Notes: generated from the sequence alone by a model not told the origin. A DNA stretch of 64,000 nt from Tenacibaculum tangerinum (GCF_029853675.1 NZ_CP122539.1:2003001-2067000), one strand, 5' to 3'. Positions 30,789 to 40,521 are shown, counted from the first letter of the stretch. Translations and numbers: made by a program.

Positions 30789-32729
30789 TTAATTTAGGTT
30801 TAGTCTTTTTTTTTCAGCCCAGAAACCTGCTTCTTTCATTTTCTTGATAGCATTGTGAACGGCATCAATAATTTTATTTAAATCATCATCCGTATGTGCT
30901 GTTGAAATAAAACATGTTCTTCCTTCCCATACATACACCCCCTCCTTAATAACATGATAAAAGAAAATGTCAAGTTCTAAAGGTTGAAATGCGAAACTCA
31001 AATTACCAGACATTGAGAAACGGAAGTTCGAACCAAACCTATGAACTTTTAATGGAACCTTATGGTACGCTATTATATCGTCAAGAATAATACACATTTC
31101 CTCTGTTCTTTCATTCAATTCATTCTGTAATGCAGGACCTTTTGTTAGCATTTCTTTTATTGCGGCATTCACAGCTGTCATTGCTAAAGGATGTTTACAA
31201 AATGTACCTGCAGTATAGGTTTGGTTTCCTATTGGAGCAGAATCATCTCCATAGCTCCAGTATCCCCCATCAACCCAGTCCATACACCAACTTTTACCCG
31301 CTACAATACCAACAGGTATTCCCGCTGCTATAGCCTTACCATACGTGGTTATATCTGCCTCAATATCAAACCATTCCTGCGCTCCTCCTAACGCTAATCT
31401 AAACCCTACTAGAACTTCATCAAAAACTAGAATAATATCTTTTCTTTTAGTTATTTCTCTAATATTTTTTAAAAACTCTCCAGGGTTTTTGTTTCCTATA
31501 TAATTTCGTACAGGTTCAACAATTACTGCGGCAATATCGTGAGCATTTTCTTCAATAAAAGAAAGCGCCTTTACATTTCCATACGGAAGTATTAATGTAT
31601 CTTCTATAGCAGATTCGGGTATTCCAGGAACCATTCTTTTAGATTCAAATCTATCTGATTCTATATCTGGAACTACCAAAACGTTATCGCAATGTCCGTG
31701 ATACGAATTTTGAAATACTACAATTTTCTTTTTTCCACTAGCTGCTCTTGCTATTCTAATAGCTGTCATAACTGCCTCAGTACCCGTGTTGGAAAACAAC
31801 ACACGATCCATATTAACCGTTTCCGCAATTAATCTTGCATTTTCCGCAGTTAACTCCGATTCGGGGCCTATTTGATACCCTTTTTCTATTTGCTCTTGCA
31901 AAGATTTCTTCAAAAAATCAGGGTTATGTCCAAACAATGTTGATCCAAATCCCATTGCAATATCAACATATTCATTATTGTCAACATCCCATATTTTTGA
32001 TCCTTTGGAGGTATTGGTAACTATAGGGTATAAAAGTTCTTTTGTTTCTACTCTAAAGCCTGATGAACTTTTACGGTTATTACATAAATAAGGTCTTGAC
32101 TCTTGCGCTATTCTTTTTGAGCCTAATGTTTTAGCACTATATTCTTCAATAAATTCATTTAAATAAATTTCTTGCTCTGGAGTAAGTTCTTTAGCTTTTT
32201 TAGTATCCACCCATGCTGTTGACGCATCATCATTTTTACCATTCACTGCCGTAGATCCCGATTGCGAAAAGGTCATTTTTCTTGGTGTAAAAGTCTTGAA
32301 ATTCCCATTATGTGCTTTATCACTCTGCACATCAGAAACTCTGGAAAAACTTTTAATTTCCTTTGGTTTCTTTTTAAAAGAATAATTCTGTGAAAACTCT
32401 TTGGTAACTGTATTGTTTTCTATTTTTGGTAATGTTTTTTCAGCTTGAAACTTACTTTCGGCATAAACAGGTTCTTCAATTTCTTCTAAAGGTAATTCTT
32501 CAGAATTCTCTCTTACATAAGAGGTTATTTTTTCAATGGTGTTTATATTTTCAAAAATATCCCTCATCGATATCGCTACACCATAAGTTTCTTTTATTTT
32601 TCTAGTTACTGACATCATAGTAAATGAGTCTGCTCCTATTTCTAATAAAGGCACTTTTAATTCTATATCTTCTGCATCATACCCCATGGTATCAGCAAAA
32701 AGAGTTCTAATATTTTCTTGTAATTTCAT
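30789..32729 (-). CDS. ACP-aminotransferase (class III, PLP) didomain
   Basis: 646 residues. Residues 1-78 are an acyl carrier domain with the attachment Ser35 (EIGADSFTMM). A poorly conserved linker of about 110 residues follows. A glutamate-1-semialdehyde-aminotransferase-like domain comes after it, with GFGSTLFGHNP, SNTGTEAVMTAIRIARAA, YHGHCD, FDEVLVGFR and the PLP lysine at about 465 (TYGKAIAAG). In iturin/mycosubtilin- and microcystin-type synthases such a domain transaminates a beta-keto acyl chain on an ACP before condensation with the first amino acid. Here it precedes the NRPS gene. Its ACP probably serves the preceding KS-AT protein, whose own ACP lacks the serine. Confidence 0.92.
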   Translation of the reverse strand: MKLQENIRTLFADTMGYDAEDIELKVPLLEIGADSFTMMSVTRKIKETYGVAISMRDIFENINTIEKITSYVRENSEELPLEEIEEPVYAESKFQAEKTLPKIENNTVTKEFSQNYSFKKKPKEIKSFSRVSDVQSDKAHNGNFKTFTPRKMTFSQSGSTAVNGKNDDASTAWVDTKKAKELTPEQEIYLNEFIEEYSAKTLGSKRIAQESRPYLCNNRKSSSGFRVETKELLYPIVTNTSKGSKIWDVDNNEYVDIAMGFGSTLFGHNPDFLKKSLQEQIEKGYQIGPESELTAENARLIAETVNMDRVLFSNTGTEAVMTAIRIARAASGKKKIVVFQNSYHGHCDNVLVVPDIESDRFESKRMVPGIPESAIEDTLILPYGNVKALSFIEENAHDIAAVIVEPVRNYIGNKNPGEFLKNIREITKRKDIILVFDEVLVGFRLALGGAQEWFDIEADITTYGKAIAAGIPVGIVAGKSWCMDWVDGGYWSYGDDSAPIGNQTYTAGTFCKHPLAMTAVNAAIKEMLTKGPALQNELNERTEEMCIILDDIIAYHKVPLKVHRFGSNFRFSMSGNLSFAFQPLELDIFFYHVIKEGVYVWEGRTCFISTAHTDDDLNKIIDAVHNAIKKMKEAGFWAEKKRLNLN

Positions 32730-33028
32730 TTTGATTTTGATTTTGTTTGTTCTAATAACACCAGCTTAATTTTAAAATGTCAAATGCATAAAGTGGATTA
32801 TAGTTAAAGTTGATTTAGGCTAAAACTAAAATAACAGCAATAGCTACGAGTTAATTTTTTAACTGTAATCAAACTAAAAAGAAACGGTTTTTATGCGTTG
32901 TTTTTAAAATTTGTTGGGGTTAACTGGAAGTAGTAAAAAGAAACTATAGTTCTTATTTAATCCAATAAGAAAATTTCACATAATTTCTTTTTATTAAAAT
33001 GTATAAATATTTGTTTTAAACATATTCA
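32730..33028. other. 299-bp spacer inside the cluster
   Basis: An A+T-rich gap between the loading-protein gene and the ACP-aminotransferase gene. No reading frame, clear TAnnTTTG box (minus strand) or strong hairpin was found. It may hold an internal promoter of another type. Confidence 0.35.
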
Positions 33029-36000
33029 TCAGTTTGTTATCTGTAGCTTTTCACAAATAACTTCAACTAATGTGCTAACTGAACTATATTGAAAGAAATC
33101 TACTACAGATAATTCTGTATTAAATAGTTCGTTAATTTCATTTTGTGCTTGTGGTATCATTAATGAATTTAACCCAAGATCAAATAGGTTTTCTTCTTCA
33201 TCAATTTCATCAAGATTTAAAAGTTTTATCCAGATAGCTAAAACCTGTTCTTTTACTGACTCATAAGACTCCTTATCTTCTTGATTTGCCAGTTTGTTTC
33301 CAATTAAGTCTGAAATTTCTTGAACAGTGGTATGCTGAAATAAATCAACAATTGTTAATCCACATTTATATTTTTCTTCAATTTTATTGAATACTTGCGG
33401 TAAGATTAGCGAATTTCCTCCAAGATCAAAAAAGCTATCTTCTTTTGAAAATTCGTCTGTTTTTAAAACCTCTTCAAAAACTGTAGTTACGTAGTTTTCA
33501 ATACCACCTGCATTTAAAACAACATCTTCTGTATTTTCATTTAACGATGTTGTAAAATCTTCGGCAAGGACTTTTTTCAATACAGGAATTGTTGTTCCAA
33601 ACTCATCTTTTAAGTGCTTTTTAAAACTAGTATTCAAATCATCTTCTGATCCAAAAACTTCTACTTGTTTATACATTGAAGTTTTTAAAGATAAATAAGG
33701 CTGCATAAAAAGATTATTTTTATCAACACCAATAAATGAGTTTGATATTCCTTTAGCTAACACATTGTACATGGCATTTAAAGCGTTTTCAGGCTTTAAA
33801 ATATCAAAACCTTTTCGGGCTGCCAACTCTGGAAACTCAATGGCCTTTCCAAGTCCTGTATTTTCCCAAATAGACCAAGAAATATTCCAAACCTTTAACT
33901 TTTCTTGTTTCGTTGTAATTGATGTTAATGCCTTTTGAAAACTATTAGCTCCTGCATAAGCAATAACTCCTACTCCTCCAAAATATCCGTTTAACGAAGA
34001 AAAATTAATGAAATTAGATATTTCTAATTCAGATGCTACATTGTAAAGATTAAAGCTTCCTTTTACTTTTGTTTGAATTTGATGTTTAAATTCTTCGGTA
34101 GAGAAATTACCTAAAGCATCCATTTTAAAATCGGCTGCTAGATGAAAAATACAATCGATATTAAATTCAGTTAATTTTTGCTTTAATGTTTCGTAGTTAT
34201 TTAAATCTGCACTTAAATAGGTTATACTTGAGCTCATATTGGTGAGTTCTTTATATTCCTCTAGCTTTTCTTTATTCAGTGTATCAAAAGCACTTCTTCC
34301 TAAAAGTACTAGGTTTACATTGGCTCTTTTAAGTAAGCTTTTTGCTAAAGCTATGGCAATACCACCCAATCCTCCTGTTATAAGATAAGTTTCATTATCT
34401 TGAGGAATAAATGATTTTGCGTAATTATGTCCTTGCGCCTGGCTTAATTTAGAAACAAAACGTTTAGTATCGCGATAAGCAATTTCTCTTTCAAACTCAT
34501 GAATTGTTTTCGCTTCATTTATTAGTAAAGTCACATCAGTTAAGCTGTCTAAGTCAATGTGTTTACAAGAAATCCCCTTTAATTCTTCATGAATTGCATG
34601 CATCATTCCTATTTGAGAGCCTGCATTTATCTTGGTTACTTCATTTAAAAGAACCTGTTGGTTATTTTTACTAACCAAAATTAACTGTAAAGACTTTTTT
34701 TGGAGTTTACCAAGAGCCTTAGCAAGGTGTAAAAGGGTTAATGCATTTTTTTCTGCAATTATACTGGCATCCTTTTCATTTTTATATTCTCTTGATTCTA
34801 TAATAATAGTATCAAGTTGAATGTTACTTAAAGATATATCTTCTAAAAGTTTCAAAAAGTCTTCTGAACAATCTTGGTTAAGACCATATTGGTTCTTTGA
34901 AATTTTATGAAAACTGTCTGAATTTAAAGCAAATACAACGTTTGTATCATTAGGTAAAGCCTCAAAATTAATAGCGGATTCTTCTTGTGGAAAAACCAGT
35001 ACCGTTTTAGGTTCAATATCAATAGATTTTGAAAGTTTTTTTGGCTTCCAAGTTTGTTCTAAAACAGTAGTATCGTACGTATTATTTTCTGACACGGTAT
35101 TTGAACTAGAAGATTCCGTATTAAAATCTCCAGCCTCGAGCATTTTTGTAAGTTTCCCTTTTTGTATTTTTCCAATCGACGTTCTTGGAATTTCATTAGG
35201 TTCTACTCTTACAATTTTACTAGGCGTGAATCCAAAAAGAATGGAAACCTCTCTTCTTATCGTTTTTTCGATTTTTTCCGAAGCAGCCCCCTCTTTTTTA
35301 GTGTGATAAAATACGGCTACATTATCAGTAAAACTTCCTTCATTTCTATACGGAACTACAGCTGTAGATGATGGTTCTACATCAATATTAGCATCAATAT
35401 ATTCCTCTATCTCATGACATGAAAGGTTTTGACCATTAATAATTAAAATGTCTTTATTTCTTCCAACAATGGCTACTTCTTCATTTTCTACAAATGCAAT
35501 ATCACCTGTATCAAACCAATTATCATCAGTAAATGCTTCTTTATTAACATCTGGTCTCTTATAATAAGAATCAAGGATAGTAGCTCCTTTAATCTGTAGT
35601 TTTCCGTGCTCACCTTCCTTTAAAAGCTTATTATTCTCATTTACAATTCTAACATCTATTCCAGGAACAGGGCTTCCAACACTAACGTACTGATTACTTA
35701 TTAAAGTTAAATCAAAGTTTTTATTGAACAATACTGCCGAACAAGTTTCCGACATTCCCCAAGCTGGGAATACAGCTCTTGAACTCAATTTAAAAGGCTT
35801 AAATAATTTTAAAAACTTATGAACTTGTGAAGCTACTACCTGTTCTCCACTATTCATAATAAATCGAAGCATTGACAAATCAAGTCGTGATTTAGCTATT
35901 TCTTCTGTAAATGAGCTTATCAAGTTAAATGCAAAATTTGGTGCCCAAGTTATGTTTACTTTAAATTGACTACATAATTCCATCCAACGCAATGGTTTTT

Positions 36001-37168
36001 GTAGTATATAATTAGTATTTACCTGAATTTGAGAACACTTACTAACTACATCTCTAACATGAAACATAATTATTCCTCCAACATGATCTAAGGGTAACCA
36101 ATTTAAACTAATTTCTTCCTTTGTAAAACCATTCGCTGCAATAGTTGCCGCACACCTATTAATAAGTCTTCGATGCGTTTGTGGTACTAATTTTGGAGCA
36201 CCTGTACTACCAGAAGTCATTAAATAAACCGCAATATCGTCTGGCTTTACATCAAACGTATTTAATTTTTTAGTATTATTTATTACTTCTTCATAAGCAA
36301 TAACTTTTACCAAGGTGTTCGTGTTTTCTTCTAAAAAACTTTCTATAACTTCTATCTCATCCTTATTACAAACTACAATGCTTTTAGAGAATTGATTAAC
36401 AACAGATGCTAATTTACTAGCTGTTGGTACACTCTTAGTATACTGTTTTGGAAATGCCATTGGAATCATAGGAATTCCCTTTAAAATCCCTCCCCAAAAA
36501 ACCTCTATATACTGCTCCATATCGGGCAGTTGCATTATAACAGGTGTTTCTCTATCTATTTTAAGTTCCTCAAAAGCCCCTGCAACCGTTTTCGCATTTT
36601 CTAATAAACTACCATAAGTTACTGTATTAGTTCTTCCTTGGTTATTTATTAAAGTTATGCCTTTATCACTATTTTTTGAAGCCTCTACTAAACTTTCAGA
36701 AAGTGTGTTCTCTGCTACTGTATTAGCAACTACTCCTCCTGAAATAATTGCTTGTTTTGATACAGAAATTTGTTTGTTTGATTCTAATTCAAAACTTTCT
36801 TTTTGGCTATACTTAAGTTCCAAAGAAGGGTATTCATCTGTTAACTTTTTTGCTAGTAGCTCTGTATAAACTTCATCAAAAATTGGCGTTTCTGTTAAAT
36901 CCTTATTATCTAACTCACCATCCTCTGTTAATGGAAATCCCGTTAGTTGAACTATTTTGAATTCATCATCTACAAGCTCTACAATTTTACTCTTAATATC
37001 ATCTTCTTCAACTATCTGAGTACTTAATATGTAAAGTATCGTAATAGTAGTTCCTTCTTTCGTTTCTTTTTGTCTTAACTGACAATCATAAATCCCTTTT
37101 ATACCTATGATTGATTTTCGAATCAGGAATTCATTTTCTGTAATATTTTTTGTTGTTAATATATCCAT
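33029..37168 (-). CDS. Loading protein: acyl-AMP ligase-ketoreductase-ACP-ACP
   Basis: 1379 residues. After an N-terminal segment of about 140 residues comes an AMP-dependent ligase domain of the PKS loading type (YLMTSGSTGAPK, WLPLDHVGG, AWGMSETC, WFDTGDIAF and NGQNLSCHEIEEY, ending IPRTSIGKIQKGKL near 690). After a linker there is a ketoreductase with TGGLGGIAIALAKSL, LLGRSAFD, and a catalytic Ser plus Tyr-x-x-x-Asn (FSSLNGYF, YAGANSF). Two carrier domains end the protein (FDLGGNSL and FDLGLNSL). There is no KS or AT. It should activate a carboxylic acid, load it on an ACP, and reduce a keto group before handing over to the PKS. The doubled ACP may raise flux or hold the chain for the oxygenase and desaturase encoded next to it. 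Confidence 0.9.
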   Translation of the reverse strand: MDILTTKNITENEFLIRKSIIGIKGIYDCQLRQKETKEGTTITILYILSTQIVEEDDIKSKIVELVDDEFKIVQLTGFPLTEDGELDNKDLTETPIFDEVYTELLAKKLTDEYPSLELKYSQKESFELESNKQISVSKQAIISGGVVANTVAENTLSESLVEASKNSDKGITLINNQGRTNTVTYGSLLENAKTVAGAFEELKIDRETPVIMQLPDMEQYIEVFWGGILKGIPMIPMAFPKQYTKSVPTASKLASVVNQFSKSIVVCNKDEIEVIESFLEENTNTLVKVIAYEEVINNTKKLNTFDVKPDDIAVYLMTSGSTGAPKLVPQTHRRLINRCAATIAANGFTKEEISLNWLPLDHVGGIIMFHVRDVVSKCSQIQVNTNYILQKPLRWMELCSQFKVNITWAPNFAFNLISSFTEEIAKSRLDLSMLRFIMNSGEQVVASQVHKFLKLFKPFKLSSRAVFPAWGMSETCSAVLFNKNFDLTLISNQYVSVGSPVPGIDVRIVNENNKLLKEGEHGKLQIKGATILDSYYKRPDVNKEAFTDDNWFDTGDIAFVENEEVAIVGRNKDILIINGQNLSCHEIEEYIDANIDVEPSSTAVVPYRNEGSFTDNVAVFYHTKKEGAASEKIEKTIRREVSILFGFTPSKIVRVEPNEIPRTSIGKIQKGKLTKMLEAGDFNTESSSSNTVSENNTYDTTVLEQTWKPKKLSKSIDIEPKTVLVFPQEESAINFEALPNDTNVVFALNSDSFHKISKNQYGLNQDCSEDFLKLLEDISLSNIQLDTIIIESREYKNEKDASIIAEKNALTLLHLAKALGKLQKKSLQLILVSKNNQQVLLNEVTKINAGSQIGMMHAIHEELKGISCKHIDLDSLTDVTLLINEAKTIHEFEREIAYRDTKRFVSKLSQAQGHNYAKSFIPQDNETYLITGGLGGIAIALAKSLLKRANVNLVLLGRSAFDTLNKEKLEEYKELTNMSSSITYLSADLNNYETLKQKLTEFNIDCIFHLAADFKMDALGNFSTEEFKHQIQTKVKGSFNLYNVASELEISNFINFSSLNGYFGGVGVIAYAGANSFQKALTSITTKQEKLKVWNISWSIWENTGLGKAIEFPELAARKGFDILKPENALNAMYNVLAKGISNSFIGVDKNNLFMQPYLSLKTSMYKQVEVFGSEDDLNTSFKKHLKDEFGTTIPVLKKVLAEDFTTSLNENTEDVVLNAGGIENYVTTVFEEVLKTDEFSKEDSFFDLGGNSLILPQVFNKIEEKYKCGLTIVDLFQHTTVQEISDLIGNKLANQEDKESYESVKEQVLAIWIKLLNLDEIDEEENLFDLGLNSLMIPQAQNEINELFNTELSVVDFFQYSSVSTLVEVICEKLQITN

Positions 37169-37173
37169 TTTGA

Positions 37174-38145
37174 TTAGTTTAATGAGGTTCTTTTTAATTC
37201 TCTTTCGTCTAAAAACTTGTGAATTCTATTCCAAAAAGTAGGGTTATCATTTGACGAAAGAAATATTCCTCCCATATCAACATTTAGATCTCTGTATTTT
37301 TCATCCTCCATCATTACTTCATGTGCTTTTTTTAAATTCCAATAAGGAATATCAGGACGAAGATGGTGTGTTAAATGATAATTCTCATTATGTATACTTG
37401 AAAAAAAGGCTTCGATAGGATGACTAAACCTGTTCCATGATTGATTTATATCGTTAGGGTTTTTTATTAGTAAAAAATGTTCTGAGATACCAATAAACCA
37501 ACCCTGCCATGGAAATATAAGAAAGAAAGGAGCAAACCATAGAAGAATTAAGTATAATAGCCAACCTTGCCACGCAAAAACACCTATAATAGCAACCCAA
37601 TATCCCAATATTATTTTTGCTTCAAGTGATCCTTCTTTAATATAGCCTACACGATCATTAATTAAAGCTTTCGCATAAACAAACGCATTACCAAATAACA
37701 TAGGTTTTAATAAATGTTTTTTAATAAATGACTTTTTATCTAGATCTTCGTACAAACCAAAATGATTATAAAACCTCAAATCTGGATCTTTTTCTTCATT
37801 ACCTATATAATTATGATGATGTACTACATGAGAATTAATATAATCATCAAAACCTAAAAAAATAAGGTATCCTGTGAGGTATTTCCCTACAAAATCATTG
37901 AACCAAGTATTTTTAAAAAGTACTCCATGCCCAGCATCGTGTAATAATGTTACAAATGCTCGTTGTCTAGTACCTATTAATAACACTGCTAAAGGATAAA
38001 AATACCAGCTTTGAAGAACCAAGTAAACACTAGCACCTATAAATAAATAGTCAATCAATAGTCCAAATAAGGCTCGGTAATTATTGGGGTTAGATAAAAC
38101 ATCTAGTTTTTTAAGTATATCCCTATGGAATTTATGGTTTTTCAT
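37174..38145 (-). CDS. Membrane fatty-acid desaturase
   Basis: 323 residues with hydrophobic helices and the three histidine boxes of di-iron membrane desaturases: HDAGH (69-73), HVVHHH (106-111) and HLTHH (257-261). It inserts a double bond, or with some relatives a triple bond, into an acyl chain using O2 and electrons from a ferredoxin. It lies between a 2Fe-2S ferredoxin gene and the acyl-ligase/ACP loading gene. The same trio (ligase, desaturase, carrier protein) makes unsaturated or alkyne starter units in the jamaicamide-type systems. An acyl-ACP substrate is therefore likely, but this is inferred from context. Confidence 0.9.
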   Translation of the reverse strand: MKNHKFHRDILKKLDVLSNPNNYRALFGLLIDYLFIGASVYLVLQSWYFYPLAVLLIGTRQRAFVTLLHDAGHGVLFKNTWFNDFVGKYLTGYLIFLGFDDYINSHVVHHHNYIGNEEKDPDLRFYNHFGLYEDLDKKSFIKKHLLKPMLFGNAFVYAKALINDRVGYIKEGSLEAKIILGYWVAIIGVFAWQGWLLYLILLWFAPFFLIFPWQGWFIGISEHFLLIKNPNDINQSWNRFSHPIEAFFSSIHNENYHLTHHLRPDIPYWNLKKAHEVMMEDEKYRDLNVDMGGIFLSSNDNPTFWNRIHKFLDERELKRTSLN

Positions 38146-38270
38146 ATTTATAATAATTTTATTTTAATTCAAAAAAGTTAGTCTTATGACTAACCTATTT
38201 TGATAAAAACTTTCCCAAAACATTATTTTCATCATAAATAGTTTGGTAACAAGTTTTTACATAAACAATT

Positions 38271-38543
38271 TTAAATCAGAACTGGTAATACTTCAGAGTT
38301 TTCTTCTAATGTACATTGACAAAGTAGCCGGTGTTCTTCTATAGAAAAGCCTAGTCTCTTCAATAATTTTTTTTCCTTAGAAGTTATTTCTCCCAAGTCA
38401 CCGTAGTTTGTTTTTACAAGACACCTGCCACATCTACCCTTCAAACATTGAAAAGGTATCACTGTATCAAAATCATAAAGATCTGACATTGAAGTTCCTT
38501 TTTTAAATTCAAAGGACGATTCTCCAATAGTTATTTTCTTCAT
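38271..38543 (-). CDS. 2Fe-2S ferredoxin
   Basis: 90 residues with a plant-type 2Fe-2S pattern: Cys33, Cys38 and Cys41 (CLKGRCGRC), and Cys75 in LLCQC. The short acidic/basic surface and the lack of other domains indicate a free electron carrier. It starts 19 bases after the SyrB2-like gene ends and precedes the desaturase gene, so it most likely feeds electrons to the desaturase. The Fe/2-oxoglutarate enzyme would not need it. Confidence 0.88.
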   Translation of the reverse strand: MKKITIGESSFEFKKGTSMSDLYDFDTVIPFQCLKGRCGRCLVKTNYGDLGEITSKEKKLLKRLGFSIEEHRLLCQCTLEENSEVLPVLI

Positions 38544-38562
38544 TTAAAAATGTAATTTTCTT

Positions 38563-39468
38563 TTATTGACCTTTCTTAAAAAAAGTCCCTAAATTATTTT
38601 CTGTTCTTATCTCGTTATGATTAAAATTATCTTCTCCACTTACCAATACGCATCCGTAACCTGATTTTTTTAATTGAAAAAAACCTCCATGTCCATGAAA
38701 TTCATCATGCTCTGGATAAACTTTTACTTGAGTAGGAACAAATCGTGATGAAAACGCAAATCGTGTTGATCTTTCACTTACATTAGGATGTGAACCATGA
38801 ATACATTTTGATGTAAATAATATAAATTCTCCAGCCTTCATTTCAATGGATTTACTTTCCATTTGGTCTGGATCCCATTTAGGATCTATTTTGAATTCTT
38901 CAAAATCGTACCCATAAAAATTATCTTTTTCTATAGGAGTATATTCGCTATCTCTTCCTTCAGATACTGGTAATGCCTCGTTATAGTATTGTTTTTTATG
39001 TGTTCCTGGTAAAAATTTCATACATCCATTTTCAATGGTTGTATCGGTAAAAGCTGTCCATGCAGTAATTTCTATATCTTCGTTTTCGCCAGTAATAGTA
39101 GGTTGTAAAATTGGCGCACCTGTAACATATTGAAATGTTCCAACTTGGTGCCAATCTGTTCCCGAACTTTTAGGAAATTTTGGAAAAAACTCCGTTCTCC
39201 AACATAAAAGATCCTCCCCTAAAATAATTTTTACTTTATCTAAAACTTTTTCATTAGATATATGATCAGAAAGCTCTTGAACATCAAAATGTCTATCCCA
39301 ACCAACATTATTCTTATGCATTGCACGATCTTGAACCATACTTTTTGCTCGAATATTTTTTAGCATACTTTTTGCTTCTTCTTGATCGTATGCTTTAAAA
39401 GGTCCTACAACACCATCTTTATCAAAAATGGCCTTTATTTCTTCGGTACTTAGATGATCTAAATTCAT
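38563..39468 (-). CDS. SyrB2-like non-haem Fe(II)/2-oxoglutarate enzyme, possible halogenase
   Basis: 301 residues of the PhyH superfamily, closest by motif memory to carrier-protein-dependent chlorinating enzymes such as SyrB2 (about 310 residues). Shared landmarks are TDWHQxxTF (104-112), WTAFTDTTIENGCMKFLPGTH (variant), FYGYDF, MKAGEFILF, the distal ligand His224 (IHGSHP), the 2-oxoglutarate Arg242 (SSRFVP), and VYP. The facial-triad position normally Asp/Glu in hydroxylases and Ala/Gly in halogenases is Val109 (H107-Q-V). Thus the carboxylate ligand is absent, which leans towards halogenation, but valine is unusual. The substrate is probably tethered to an ACP or PCP of this cluster. Confidence 0.82.
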   Translation of the reverse strand: MNLDHLSTEEIKAIFDKDGVVGPFKAYDQEEAKSMLKNIRAKSMVQDRAMHKNNVGWDRHFDVQELSDHISNEKVLDKVKIILGEDLLCWRTEFFPKFPKSSGTDWHQVGTFQYVTGAPILQPTITGENEDIEITAWTAFTDTTIENGCMKFLPGTHKKQYYNEALPVSEGRDSEYTPIEKDNFYGYDFEEFKIDPKWDPDQMESKSIEMKAGEFILFTSKCIHGSHPNVSERSTRFAFSSRFVPTQVKVYPEHDEFHGHGGFFQLKKSGYGCVLVSGEDNFNHNEIRTENNLGTFFKKGQ

Positions 39469-39759
39469 TTTCTTACATTTTGTTTTTGTTAATTATATAA
39501 TTTAGTTATCTCCACATCTTAACACCTCAAATTGGTACTTTTTAAAAAAGTGTTTTTTTGAGAAAACTTTAGATTTTCTCAAAACATTAATCAAGACTGG
39601 AGTATTTTTTCACTTGTTAACCTTAATATTTGTACTACCAATTAAACCATAACGTAGCGCATACATAAAGTGAATCGGTATCAATAGTTTAAGGCAATTT
39701 TTTATTTTTTTGTTAGGAATAATTTCAATTAGAAAATTTATATTCAGTATTAAATCTCT
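39469..39759. other. 291-bp spacer between thioesterase and SyrB2-like genes
   Basis: It contains no gene. Its main feature is the hairpin at 39556-39584. The spacer may separate the aminomalonyl/PKS half of the cluster from the starter-tailoring/NRPS half. Confidence 0.4.
39556..39584 (-). terminator. Hairpin, possible partial terminator
   Basis: A perfect 11-bp stem TTTTGAGAAAA/TTTTCTCAAAA with a 7-base loop, 176 bases past the thioesterase stop. On the minus strand a T6 run follows after a short A-rich gap, so any termination is probably weak. Confidence 0.45.
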
Positions 39760-40518
39760 CTAATTTATTGCAGTGTAATTCGACGTTTTTTCTTTCATCA
39801 ATTTATGTAATTCATTCATATTGTTATTCATAAAAAAATGTCCTCCATCAAACTCAAAATAATTGAATTCATTTGTGGTATACATTTTCCAATTTTCAAC
39901 GTACTTTGGAGGGCAAACAAAATCATTACTACCTGCTATTGCTATTATGGGAATATTCAGAATTTTTTGCGGTTTGTAATTATAGCAATCAATTACTTTA
40001 AAATCAGCACGCAATATAGGTTCTATAAAATCTAATAACTCAGGCTCATTTAAAATTTCCTTCGGAAGTCCACCATATTCTTTAACTTGATTCCAGAAAT
40101 CTTCCTTCTCTAAATTGTAAAGAGGTTTTCTTTTTTGTATATCATGTGGCGCTGATCCTGCCGCTAAAACTAATTGCTTTATATTTTTCCCTTTTAAGGC
40201 AAGCGCCAATTCGTAGGCAATAAGTGTACCCAAACTATATCCAAAAAAATAGGTTGGAAGCTCAGGTAATTGGCTAAGTTCTTCTACTAAATTTTCCGTT
40301 ATGGTATCTATAGTATCAACAAGAGGCTCTTTTATACATTTTCCTCTTCCTGGCAGGTCTACAATTAAAACCTCTACGTTACTGTCCATCTTATTTGCGA
40401 TAGGATACATTACAGCGGAAGTTGCTCCTGCATAAGGAAAAAAGACCCATCTAGATTCGTAGTTTTTAATACCTTGGTCTCTAAAAGACAACCAAGGCGA
40501 AATATTTTTATACTTCAT
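39760..40518 (-). CDS. Type II thioesterase
   Basis: 252-residue alpha/beta-hydrolase of the external PKS/NRPS thioesterase class. Landmarks are FFPYAGATSAVMYPIA, DLPGRGKC, the nucleophile Ser95 in FGYSLGTLIAYELA, and the late His in FDGGHFFM. An acid lies in the AGSNDFVCPP segment. Such enzymes clear stalled or wrong acyl groups from carrier proteins. Because no thioesterase domain is fused to the last NRPS module, this free enzyme may also take part in product release. The start lies three bases after the adenylation-enzyme stop. Confidence 0.92.
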   Translation of the reverse strand: MKYKNISPWLSFRDQGIKNYESRWVFFPYAGATSAVMYPIANKMDSNVEVLIVDLPGRGKCIKEPLVDTIDTITENLVEELSQLPELPTYFFGYSLGTLIAYELALALKGKNIKQLVLAAGSAPHDIQKRKPLYNLEKEDFWNQVKEYGGLPKEILNEPELLDFIEPILRADFKVIDCYNYKPQKILNIPIIAIAGSNDFVCPPKYVENWKMYTTNEFNYFEFDGGHFFMNNNMNELHKLMKEKTSNYTAIN

Positions 40519-40521
40519 GAA

